Assembly (NCBI GenBank): GCA_016584305.1
Contig: JACEEZ010000391.1
Location: forward strand, 599,732-663,731
DNA length: 64,000 bases
Direction: 5' to 3'
From: Chionoecetes opilio
Lineage: Eukaryota > Arthropoda > Malacostraca > Decapoda > Majidae
Every line of letters begins with the position of its first letter. The first letter of the stretch is position 1. The notes under the pieces were generated by a model. The model ran no database searches and had not been told where the DNA came from. It worked only from the letters and a program-made list of their open reading frames with translations. Shown here piece by piece: positions 31,606-41,854 of the stretch. The position numbers and the translations under genes are program-made.

Positions 31606-33420
31606 CACCAATGCACCAAGGGCAGGTCATGTCTCACCAATTTATTGAGTTTTTATAGGAAAGTTTATGAGACGGCAGATAATGATAAGGATTATGATAT
31701 AATATACCTGGACTTTAGTAAGGCATTTGACAAAGTACCACACGAGCGACTCTTAAATAAGGTTAGGGCTCATGGAATAGATGGGAAGGTTCTTCATTGG
31801 ATCAGAGCTTGGCTAAGTGATAGGCAACAAAGGGTTACAATTAATGGTTCTAAATCTGAATGGGGACAGGTGACAAGTGGAGTTCCACAAGGGTCTGTTT
31901 TGGGTCCATTACTATTTTTTATTTACATCAACGACTTGGATAGTGGGATTAGCAGTGATATCAGCAAGTTTGCTGATGATACTAAGGTAGGTAGGATTAT
32001 TGGATCACAGTCTGATGTAAACATATTGCAGGGAGACTTAGATAAACTTAATGAGTGGGTAGTCAGATGACAGATGAAATTTAATATTGATAAGTGCAGC
32101 GTTATGAATGTTGGTAGAAAAAACCCTGGTAATAGATACACCATACGCAATCAGAGCTGGGCAGTATTTAAATACATTTGTATTTAAATACGTATTTAAA
32201 TACAAATGTGTATTTAGAAATGTATTTATAAATACATTGGTTGTCATGTATTTAAATACTTTTATGAGTATTTAAATACATTGTATTTAAATACTCATAA
32301 TATAAAAATGTAAATACTTTTTTATCAGTTAATTTGGCCATAAACCCGCCCAACTATCTGGCAATCCTGATGTTACAGTGAATCAGTGTTTCCACTTGCA
32401 AGGAAATGTCCTCATTTTAAGGAAATTTAGGCCTGAGAAGGAAATTTCTAAGGAAACCCAAAATCTAAGGAAATCCATTTTTTTCGGACATGTTAAATTT
32501 TGCGTAAATTTAAAATGTATTTACAAATGTAATTAAATACAATTGATGTATTTAGTATTTAAATACATTCGTAAAATGTATTTAGTATTTAGTATTTAAA
32601 TACATTTCCCATGTATTTAGTATTTAGATACATTTCCCATGTATTTAGTATTTAAATACATTCAATGTATTTTGTGCCCAGCTCTGTACGCAATGTATCG
32701 CTGAAAAGATCAGAAGGTGAAAAAGTTCTTGGAGTGAGGGTGAGCCCAGACCTCCGACCTAGGAAACAATGTATTGAGGCCAGAAATAGAGCTAATAGAG
32801 TGTTAGGATTAATTACCAGAAGTGTTAAAAGTAGAAGTGCGGAAGTTATTATAAAGCTTTTTCTGGCTCTAGTCAGACCTCACCTAGACTATGCTGTTCA
32901 GTTTTGGTCTCCATATTACAGGATGTTAGCCTTGCCTTGCCTACAGCCTTGTTAGAATCAGTGCAGAGAAGGATGACCAAAATGATTCAAGGGATGCATA
33001 ACTTTAGTTATGAGAAGAGATTGAAGCTATTAAAGTTACACTCACATGAGAGACGTAGAGTAAGGGGCGATCTGATAGAAGTTTTTAAGTGGATAAAGGG
33101 ATTCAATAAAGGAGAGGTAGGAAAAGTTCTTACGGCTATTAACCAGGGTAGAACAAGAAGTAACGGATTCAAGCTGGAAAAGCGTAGATTTAAAAAAGAA
33201 ATAGGGAAAAACTGGTTCACAAATAGGGTGGTGAATGATTGGCATGGACTCAGTAGACAGGTAGTTAGTGCAGAGTCATTGGGGAGCTTTAAAGAGGGGC
33301 TGGATAGGTTCATGGATGGGGATGAAAGGTGGATGTAGGTAGTGTTAGGTAACAGGAACTACCACGTGTAGGCCTCACGGCCTCTTGTAGCTTCCTTATT
33401 TTCTTATGTTCTTATGTTCT
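31606..33420 (+). pseudogene. CR1-like LINE copy 1, interrupted by a hAT MITE
   Basis: From RSCLTNLLSFYRKVYE the frame runs through reverse transcriptase blocks LDFSKAFDKVPHERLL, TSGVPQGSVLGPLLF and catalytic KFADDTKVG. An in-frame TGA lies at 32068. After the MITE (32152-32686) it continues with HLDYAVQFWSPYY and SLGSFKEGLDRFMDGDERWM to a stop at 33336. A small frame change lies near 32930. The 3' end has a short UTR and about three TTCTTATG octamers, the hallmark of CR1 3' termini. Endonuclease and N-terminus are absent (5' truncation). Clade call: CR1/Jockey group. Confidence 0.82.
32152..32686. mobile_element. hAT-type MITE with 8-bp TSD
   Basis: The TIRs are CAGAGCTGGGCA and TGCCCAGCTCTG. 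A perfect 8-bp target duplication TACGCAAT (32144-32151, 32687-32694) flanks it. The sister LINE near 34716 gives the empty site. The 535-bp interior is dominated by palindromic GTATTTAAATAC words. A ~150-bp spacer in the middle (about 32330-32500) lacks them. No transposase. Confidence 0.92.
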
Positions 33421-33662
33421 TATGTGATGGTTGGTCCTTGCCTGTGGTTACGCGAGGCACTCGCAATCGAAGGTAGAGCATTTAGAAAAGCATAGTTTGG
33501 TAAATGATTCACCAAAGGTAGGTCACGTCTCACCAATTGTTTGAATATTTATAGGAAAGTTTATGAGACAGCAGATAATGATGAGGATTATGATATAATA
33601 TACCTGGACTTTAGTAAGGCATTCAACAAGGTACCACACGAGAGACTCTTAAATAAGGTTAA

Positions 33663-33865
33663 CCCCTTCACACCCAGATCTTTCCTTTGCTATAAAAAAT
33701 CATCTGTTGTTAGCCATAAAATTACGAAAAGTAACTGAATATACCAAATTACCTAGGGGACAAGGATACTAAACAGGTCATAGCTATAAAATATTGCTTA
33801 TATTCACTTAAAATTGTCTAATGGTACCCAAATACAATAGAAATTACGTTCTGGGCCTCAAGGGA
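33663..33865. mobile_element. piggyBac-type MITE a (TTAA)
   Basis: A 203-bp insert starting CCCCTTCACACCCAGA and ending TCTGGGCCTCAAGGGA, imperfect TIRs. It is flanked on both sides by TTAA (33659-33662, 33866-33869), the target of piggyBac elements. It splits the CR1 reverse transcriptase after HERLLNKV. Confidence 0.8.
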
Positions 33866-34230
33866 TTAAGGCTCATGGAATAGATGGGAAGGTTCTTCGT
33901 TGGATTAGATCTTGGCTAAGTGATAGGCAACAAAGGGTTACAATAATCTAAATCTGAATGGAGACAGGTGACAAGTGGAGTTCTACAAGTGTGTTTTGGG
34001 TCCATTACTATTTTTTATTTACATAAACGACTTGTATATTGAAATTAGCAGTGATAACAGCAAGTTTGCTGATGATACTAAGGTAGGTAAGATTATTAGA
34101 TCACAGTTTGATGTAAACATATTGCAGGGAGACTTAGATAAATTAAATGAGTGGGTGGTAGTCAGGTGGCAGATGGAATTTAATCTTGATAAGTCCAGCG
34201 TAATGAATGTGGGTAGAAAAAACCGTGGTA

Positions 34231-34699
34231 CAGGTTGAAGTTCCCAAACTCGGCATCCCAAGACTCGGCAACACCCAAAACTCGGCTATGGTTCCGGATT
34301 TTTCAAAACACAGCAGAACACCCAAAACCCGGCGTTTTGGGTGTTTGGCGTAGGTAAAAAACCTAGTTGCCGGGTCGGCCGCTAGGTGCCACCACACTAG
34401 GCCGCTTAGTTTCTCCCGCCGATTTGTTTGTTGTTATTGTTCAGTGGTGTTGTGACTGTAGAGTTGTGTACACTGTTATTTTGTGTACTTCTACAGGTCT
34501 GTTATTGGTATTATGGCTCCCAAACGTCCAGGAACACCTACTGGTGGAAGTGAAAAGAAAAGGAAGAACAATGTGTTAACTATTTCTGAGAAAATTGATT
34601 TTTTTCCCCCTTAATATATCTACGTTCTAAAAGTCGGAAAATTTCATTACTCGGCTCGGCTCTGGTCCCGAGGTTGCCGAGTTTGGGAACTTCAACCTG
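34231..34699 (+). mobile_element. Tigger/pogo-type MITE in CR1 copy 2
   Basis: The TIRs are CAGGTTGAAGTTCCCAAACT and complement, with TA on each side (34229-34230, 34700-34701). The interior keeps the start of a pogo-like transposase: MAPKRPGTPTGGSEKKRKNN, then VLTISEKIDF (34513-34612). This is the first part of the CENP-B-like DNA-binding region. The inverted phrase GCCGAGTTTGGGAACTTC marks the other end. The same element is at 49068-49534 and 60334-60797 in the other orientation. Confidence 0.88.
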
Positions 34700-35306
34700 T
34701 AATATATACACCATACGCAATGTATCGCTGAAAAGATCAGAAGGTGAGAAAGATCTGGGAGTGAGGGTGAGCTCAGACCTCCGTCCTAGGAAACAATGTA
34801 TTGAGGCTAGAAATAGAGCTAATAAGGTGTTAGGATTCATTACCAGGAATGTTAAAAGTAGAAGTGCTGAGGTTATTCTAAAGTTTTATTTGGCTCTAGT
34901 CATACCTCACCTAGACTATGCAATTCAGTTTTGGTCTCCGTATTACAGTATGGATATAACCTTGTTAGAATCAGTGTGGAGAAGGATGACCAAAATGATT
35001 CATGGGATGTGTAACATTAGTTATGAGAAGAGATTGAAGCTATTTAATTTACACTAACTCGAGAGATGTAGAGTAAGGGGCGATCTGATAGAAGTTTTTT
35101 AAGTGGATAAAGGGATACAGTAAAGGAGATGTAGGAAAAGCTATTACGGCTAGTAATCAGGGTAGAACAAGAAATAACGGATTCAAGCTGGAGAAACGTA
35201 GATTTAAAAAGGAAATAAGGAAAAACTGGTTCACAAATAGGGTGGTAAATGATTGGAATGGACTCAGTAGACAGGTAGTTAGTGCGGAGTCATTAGGGAG
35301 CTTTAA

Positions 35307-35511
35307 CCCCTTCACACCCAGATCTTTCCTTTGCTATAATGAATTTAATGTTGTCGAGCCATAAAATTACAAAAAGTAACTGAATATACCAAATTTGTTA
35401 GCCGACAAGGATACTAAACAGGTCATATCTATAAAACATTACTTATATTCATTAAAATTGTCTACTGGTACCCAGATTACAATGGAAATTTAGGTTCTGG
35501 GCCTCAAGGGA
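35307..35511. mobile_element. piggyBac-type MITE b (TTAA)
   Basis: A 205-bp insert closely related to 33663-33865, same ends, flanked by TTAA on the left (35303-35306) and a one-base variant CTAA on the right. In CR1 copy 1 the site reads AGCTTTAAAGAGG without insert. Confidence 0.78.
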
Positions 35512-35729
35512 CTAAAAGGAGTATTGGGACCAATTTTATTATTGGGAAAAGGAGTATTAATAACAGCATGGCTGAAATAAGCAATACTGTAAAATGTTAA
35601 GTGGCATCATTTCGGAGTGGGCTAGGAGGCTAGTCTGCAAGGCTCCCCGCCGTCACCTGTGTCACGTGTCAGAGTCACGTGTTGCATCCTCACCCGCTCC
35701 GACACAATGACACCTAGCCTTATACAGTA

Positions 35730-36508
35730 CAGGGAGGTCCCAAAGATACGAGCAGTTAGGTTCCACTTGGCATACTCGTAAAGCGAAATCTCGTATAACG
35801 AAACTTATAACTAATGGTAAAATATAGGTTTGGTTCCAGGACCCCATCAATTAAAAAAAAAAAAAAAAAAAAAAAAAATGTTTTTCAAGCTAAAATAAAC
35901 TATAGCAAACACAACAAACACACAGCGTCTATATTACCCACACTGTACTACCTATTCTGTAGAAAAAGCATTCTGAAAGAGAAAATAGCACACAAAATAA
36001 CATAACTGCACATTAATTAAACATAAAGCATGCATAACAAGCAAAAAAGACGTTGTAATGTAGGGGACGCCGCGTCATACAAGAGAGGGTAGTGTAGCGG
36101 TCCCAAGGTTGGGACCGCACACCTGGCTAATTACCCCTAAAGGTCAGGCCGCGCCATAAGCTTAATTACCCTTCAGGTCATGCCTTGCTAGGGGTGACCT
36201 GACTGCGGTCCCAAGGTTGGGGCTGCACACCTGCTAATTACCCCTAAATGTCAGGCCGCGCCATATGCTTAATTACCCTTCAAGTCACTGGCTTGCTAGG
36301 GGTGACCTCACTGGGGTCAACCAAATCCCCCTTTGTCCAGCCCGGGAGTGGTAGGGCACACATTTTGAACTTGACAATTTTACTCACCCCAGTTTGAATG
36401 TCGTATCATTGGATTTTCGATCTCGTATATTGAAAATAGACCCTAATTAACACATCTCGTATCATCGGATTCTCGTATACCGAATGCTCGTATAACGGGA
36501 CCTCCCTG
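35730..36508. mobile_element. Tigger-like TIR element with internal tandem repeat
   Basis: The TIRs are CAGGGAGGTCCC...TACGAGCA and complement, flanked by TA (35728-35729, 36509-36510). Inside are a ~27-base poly(A) run and two ~107-bp tandem units (about 36090-36310) containing GGTCCCAAGGTTGGG and AGGCCGCGCCATA. The body has no transposase. Confidence 0.82.
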
Positions 36509-36546
36509 TATTGCTTATTTCAGCCATGCCGTTCTCATGTACAATA

Positions 36547-37273
36547 AACCCTTCATGTTCGCGGGGGTTAGGGAACAGAGACACCCGCGATTAGCGTAAA
36601 TCCGCGAGCATGACATTAGTCATTCATTTACCCCTTTTTTTTTTTTTTTTTTTTTTTTTACATCACAAGGAACTGGCCAAGGGCACAACAAAAATGGGTA
36701 ACACAAAGCCCGCTTAGTTGCCAGTCCCTATAAAAAAGACAGTAAGAGAATAAAATAAAAACAGAGGGGTAGGCCAATTTAGTTCGGGAGGTGTCTTGTT
36801 ACTCTTCTTTTGAAAAGATTTAAGTCATAGGAAAGTGGAAAAATAGAAACAGGAAGAGAGTTCCAGAGTTTACCAGTGAAAGGGATGAAAGAGTAAAGAT
36901 ACTGATTAACTCTTGCATTAGGAAGATGGACAGAATAGGGATGAGAATGAGTAGAAAGTCTTGTGCAGCGAGGCTGCGGGAGTGGGGGAGGCATGCAGTT
37001 AGCAAGTTCAGAAGAGCAGTGAGCATGAAAGTAACGGTAGAAGAGAGCAAGAGAAGCAACATTGCGACGGTGATTTAAAGATTGAAGACAGTCAGTCAGA
37101 GGAGAGGAGTTGATGAGACGAAAAGCTTTTGACTCAACCCTGTTTAGGAGAGCTGTATGAGTGGATCCTCCCCAAACATGTGAGACATACTCCATACATG
37201 GGCGGATAAGGCCCCTGTAGAGAGCAAGCAATTGGGAGGGAGTAAAAAAAAATAATAATAATAATAATAATAA

Positions 37274-37322
<49 letters not shown>

Positions 37323-37386
37323 GGGGGGGTTGAAAACCCGCGAGTAATCAAATCCGCGAGCCTTAAGCCCGCGAACATGAAGGGTT
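36547..37386. mobile_element. TA-flanked TIR element carrying a LINE fragment
   Basis: The TIRs are AACCCTTCATGTTCGCGG and complement, flanked by TA (36545-36546, 37387-37388). Subterminal GCGGG/CCGCGAG words repeat at both ends. The interior is filled by a 5'-truncated Jockey-like LINE on the minus strand and a long poly(A)/poly(G) run at about 37278-37330. Likely mariner/Tigger class. Confidence 0.78.
36637..37255 (-). pseudogene. Jockey-like LINE C-terminal fragment with poly(A) tail
   Basis: The minus-strand frame, from about 37255 to a stop at 36779, reads QLLALYRGLIRPCMEYVSHV, SSPLTDCLQSLNHRRNVASL and PFTGKLWNSLPVSIFPLSYD. This is the region after the reverse transcriptase of Jockey-clade LINEs. 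Its poly(A) tail appears as poly(T) at about 36638-36660 on the plus strand. The catalytic domain is missing. Confidence 0.8.
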
Positions 37387-38631
37387 TAGTGTACTACTTA
37401 TTTAGTAGATAACTTGTCCATTAAAACCAATTGTGTTATTATAAGATAATGTAATGTTCCATTACTAGTAAAGATAATAATTAAATAATTAATTATTTCA
37501 CCGAGGGGCAACCGCAAGTACACATTGGATGCATCCATTCGTCGCATTTGCTGTGACAAAATACCGACCGCCGTGATTTTTCTCACTTCATCTCACGTCC
37601 AAGGGAAGTCTCAAAAAGCATATGTGTACAGAGCATTTTCTACTTAGAATTACACGTTCTTTCACCTGTATCAATATTTGCAGAAACTCGTGTTACACCC
37701 TGTATTTTCCATTACATTGACCGTAAACACAAACTATGCAGAGAATAACTGCTAAGTTTGAGCATGATAATTGAAAAAAATTACAAGAAATATAAAAGTG
37801 TAAACATTGTCAGCCAGGCGGATCTCAGCTCACACGGACGGATATTGGACATGTCTTGAGATCAGCCCGGCGGCAGCGACAAGCTGGGGCTTCGCCTCAC
37901 CACAGGAGGGCTTCGCCTCTGCACCAACAGAAAGCGTCACCTGATTGCAGGGTGGCGTTGCTTCCGCACCTGCTGGGAGTGTCGCCTCGTGACAGGGTAG
38001 CGTTGTGCCTCCTCTTTGGAGGGCGTCACCTCCGCACACGAAGGGAGCGTCGCCTCGTCTCCGGGTGGCATCGCCTATTATCGGGTGAGCATCGCTTATT
38101 ATCAGGTGAGCTTATTATCTTCATCACGGAGCCCCACGCGAATAGGGAGCGTCTCCTGAGCCACCTCCCTTGCTTCCAGTCTGGAATGTGTCCCCCCTCC
38201 TAGTCACCTCTACACCACTCTGGCCGGGTGCGTCCCCTCCATACTGGAGGGTGGCATCTCCTGCTGGCATCCTTCTCTAGAAGGCATAGTGTCTCCTGCA
38301 TAGCGCTGGAGGGGAGCGTCCCCTGTTTTGCCTTGACACCAATGGATGATGGACGCCAAATGGATGGCGTCGCACTATTTCTCAGCGCCACAGCGATCGT
38401 CTATCTCGCCTCTCATCTAGTCTGGGATCTCCTGCATCGCCTTCTCCCCACTTCCAGAGGTGACAGTCTCCTGGGGTACGGGTTGATACTGGCACTGCTG
38501 ATGTTCACCCTCTGGATGGACAGCAGTCTCCTGGGGGCTTTCACACCCATGATCCCCGTCGTCTCGGCAATTACCAGTTGCCTTCACGGTCCTTCCTATC
38601 AGTGACTGGGTTTTCCCTTGATTTTGGTATA
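37387..38631. other. no gene recognised; degenerate GCGTC/GGGTGG repeats
   Basis: From about 37850 to 38330 short words such as GAGCGTC, GGTGGC and GTCGCCT recur irregularly, like a decayed minisatellite. Frames of up to 125 codons (38228-38605) lack recognisable domains and consistent composition. Confidence 0.4.
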
Positions 38632-39656
38632 CAGTGGAAGACAAAGAAGTTGGCGGTGTATTGCATCCGTCACGCTCCTTGACAAATTTCGTTTAATTCC
38701 CTCCCGGCGCTTCCTATGGGGAATGATTGAAAAAAAAGTTGTCTGGGAACTCACTCACGGCCTTAACTTCTTGCTTGCAGTTCTTCAAATCATTAGTCAT
38801 TAATGGTCAGTGACCAGGATATATTGCATCTTATCGTCACTCCCGGCTTGATTCCCCAAAACGTCACCAAAACATTTCGGGAAAGTGTTTTCGCTTAGTT
38901 GGATATGGGGCCTGAGCCACAGTTGACTGCAGACCAGATCACCCGTATTCACAGCTTATATAAGATCGGTTTTAGTTCAAAAGAAATTGTGAGGGAGACT
39001 GGGTTACTCAACGAAAGGTTGAGCGGTGGGTAAAAAAATAACGAGACTCGCCAATGGCTGAAAGTCTAACGCACTTTTCTCGTCCTGGACACAAGAAAAA
39101 AGTTTCAAAGAAAACTTTGAATATTATCAAAAGACAGCTAGTGAAATCTCCTACCAAAACAGCAAGATAATTAAAGTCAATAAACCCACAGTTACTGGGT
39201 ACAGTGTGTGTAAGGAGCTTGTCTCGTTACATCCGTAAAGTCTCGCGATTTTTTTACCCACCGCTCAACCTTTCGTTGAGTAACCCAGTCTCCCTCACAA
39301 TTTCTTTTGAACTAAAACCGATCTTATATAAGCTGTGTATACGGGTGATCTGGTCTGCAGTCAACTGTGGCTCAGGCCCCATATCCAACTAAGCGAAAAC
39401 ACTTTCCCGAAATGTTTTGGTGACGTTTTGGGGAATCAAGCCGGGAGTGACGATAAGATGCAATATGTCCTGGTCACTGACCATTAATGACTAATGCTTT
39501 GAAAAACTGCAAGCAAGAAGTTAAGGCCGTGAGTGAGTTCCCAGACAACTTTTTTTTTCAATCATTCCCCATAGGAAGCGCCGGGAGGGAATTAAACAAA
39601 ATTTGTCAAGGAGCGTGACGGATGCAAGACACCGCCAACTTCTTTGTCTTCCACTG
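38632..39656. mobile_element. Tc1-like element reduced to long inverted repeats
   Basis: The ends are CAGTGGAAGACAAAGAAGTT and complement, flanked by TA (38630-38631, 39657-39658). The inverted arms are unusually long, about 400 bp each (38632-39032, 39245-39656), leaving a ~210-bp centre. A copy of the N-terminal transposase coding region straddles the left arm and the centre, so the right arm carries part of it antisense. Confidence 0.85.
38905..39240 (+). pseudogene. Tc1-like transposase, N-terminal fragment
   Basis: The frame starts MGPEPQLTADQITRIHSLYK and continues GFSSKEIVRETG, a helix-turn-helix of the type at the N-terminus of Tc1 transposases. After a frame change it continues with HFSRPGHKKKVSK and ends in VRSLSRYIRKV near 39240. 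The DDE catalytic domain is absent. Confidence 0.7.
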
Positions 39657-39714
39657 TACGTATGTGTTCACCCCCTTTCCTAAGTCCAGGGGCATCCCAA
39701 CCTCACCTAAGTAA

Positions 39715-41854
39715 TGGGCTCGGGCCCCCTTGGTGAAGATTCTGGGCCCCAGGCCACCTCCGGCCTCCCCTAGCCCCTTTTTAAAGGTGGTGGACTACCT
39801 CTGTGCCAGCATGATGGAGATGGAGGGGAGACTGTACGTTCGTCTTGCTGACAAGGATGCGTGTGCCTTCCCTTCTAGTTTGCAGAGGAAGCTGTGCCCT
39901 TGCCATGGGGCAGATTCCCTGGCGAATGGCCAGGGTTTGAGAGTCACCAGCCCTTTCTCCATCCTGGCCGAGGGCACGAAAATGAGGACTGGAAAGTCCA
40001 CCAAGTGCCGCCCTCTGCCGTCGGGCTTTTCTGCTTTTTCCCCCTGCCGTTTTTCCTGCCTGAGGATAAGCAGCGCCTGATGTCTTCGCCCGTGGACTCC
40101 GAGCATATGATCTCCGGAGATGTTCTCCAGGCGATGCTCGTACAGAGTTCGGATCGAGACACTTGTGCCGTGGTCTCAACTTATGGAGACCTCTGCCTTC
40201 CAGGCCCCTCGGTAGGAGAAGTCCTACACAATTCTGATACAAGTGCAGCTGGCAAATCTGCCTCATCCTCCTCCCTCCTGCTCTTCCGACGCTCAGGTCC
40301 AGGGCCGCCGTCAGCGTCAGGTTAAGTGTTCTGAGACTTTTCGTTGCCCTCCCAAGGATATGGAAAGGGACGGGGTTTTGGAAGGATGGAGTCGTGTCCC
40401 TTGTCCCCTAAAACGGCTAGTTGTCTAGCTCGGAGCTTGAGCGGGCGGCCGTCGCTGGGAGCAAAGGTTTGGGTGGCGGACGTTGTTCAGAAGGGGTACC
40501 AGGTCCAGTTCGGGACTCAGCCACCTCTCAGCAATGTCCTCATTTCTTTTGCGTGCTACACCTCCAACTCTATGAAGGGCCTTGCTTGGATTCAAGAGGT
40601 CCAGCTTCTCTCCAAGGGAGCTGTGGAACTGGCTCCTCGAGATCCAGGACTCTGCAGCCATTTGTTCGTGGTCCCGAAGTTCTCTGGGGCAGGACGCCCT
40701 GTAATCAATTTTTTGCTGCTCTACATGTTCGTTTGCAGAACCCCATTCCCGATGGAGACATGCAGATCTGTCCTACTCTCCATCAGGCAGGACGGTTGGA
40801 TGGTGCTTCTGGTTCTGAAGGATGCTTGCTTCCAGATTTCTTTACACCCCCTGTTGTTGAGTTATCTTCGTTTCATGTGGAGGAACCAAGCGTATCGGTT
40901 CTTGTAGTCTGCTTCGGGCTTTCCATGGCTCCACAGGTCTTCACCCAGCTCATGGCTCCCATCTAAGGATGGATGTGCTCCATGGGGATCAGGCTGCTTC
41001 GTATAAAGACGACTGGCTGATCCTCTCCCCTACACAGGTGGAGGCGTTCATGTCGTGGGATACACTTCTGCGGCTGTGTTCCGACTTGGGACTTGTCGTC
41101 AATTACGAGAAGTCATTTCTAGGACCGTGTCAGACTGCTCTGTATTTGGGGATGATTCTGAATTCTTCAATTTTGACAGATTTCCTCTCTCAATGGAGAA
41201 AAGCGACTGATCAAAAAGTTCACCTCGCAGTCAGCTCTGGTATTGGTACCAGTTGGTACCAACTCTGGTATTGGTACCAGTTGGTCGTCTCCCGCCTGGT
41301 CCCCTCGGGCACCTTCACACGGGTCGGCCTCGAATGGTGGTCCTTAGAAGACAAGCATATCCAGGGGCAGACTTTGAAGTTTTCAGTCCCCGTTCTTTGG
41401 GTGTACTCAGACGGTTCAACCGATGGCTGGAGCTCTACAGCTGGATCTTAGCACTTCGGGCCTCTGGTCTCCTCAGGGTCTGGAAGGTTCCATCAACCTG
41501 CTTGCCTTCGAGCGTTTGAAATGGCTTCCATGAGTTCATCGACTGTTTACGGGGGAAGACGGTAGGCATCCATCCTTTCTGATAACACAACAGCGGTGTC
41601 TTCTCTCCAGAAGGTGGGAGGCACGAGGTCGTTTGAACTGACCCATGAAGCTCGGTAAACATAGCTGTGAGCAGAACTCACCATGTCATGCTGATGCCTC
41701 AGTACATCATAGGGAGTGCAAACATCCTGCCAGACGGCCTGAGCAGGTACGATCAGGTAATCTTCACCGGGTGTCCCCTCCCCCGGGAGGTCTGAGACGT
41801 ATGATGGAAGTTGTGGGCATATCCTCTAGTCGACCTGTATGCCGCTTGACTGTA
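39715..41854 (+). pseudogene. DIRS-like retroelement: gag-like region, reverse transcriptase, RNase H
   Basis: A gag-like stretch (39715-40330; one segment reads LPEDKQRLMSSPVDSEHM) precedes the reverse transcriptase. Motifs are LFVVPKFSGAGRP, LKDACFQISLHP, CFGLSMAPQVF and the catalytic box altered to YKDDWLILSP (about 40640-41050). An RNase H start follows, VYSDGSTDGWSS (about 41400). Then come ILPDGLSRYDQ and PLVDLYAA (about 41730-41845). Motif order and wording match DIRS-type elements. At least four frame changes. The right end is cut by the TIR element at 41855; related coding continues after it at 43328. Confidence 0.75.

Larger units (their letters stand above)
33511..35306 (+). pseudogene. 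CR1-like LINE copy 2, interrupted by two MITEs
   Basis: Collinear with copy 1: YLDFSKAFNKVPHERLL, then an insert, KFADDTKVGKII, then a second insert, then KRSEGEKDLGVRVSSDLRPR and HLDYAIQFWSPYY. Frames are broken at several points. The right end stops at a third insert (35307), beyond which the LINE does not resume. Comparison with copy 1 gives empty sites for the inserts. Confidence 0.8.

Noticed and set aside
38228..38605. 125-codon frame with hydrophobic stretches
   Set aside because: Overlaps degenerate short repeats and has no recognisable motif or supporting signals.
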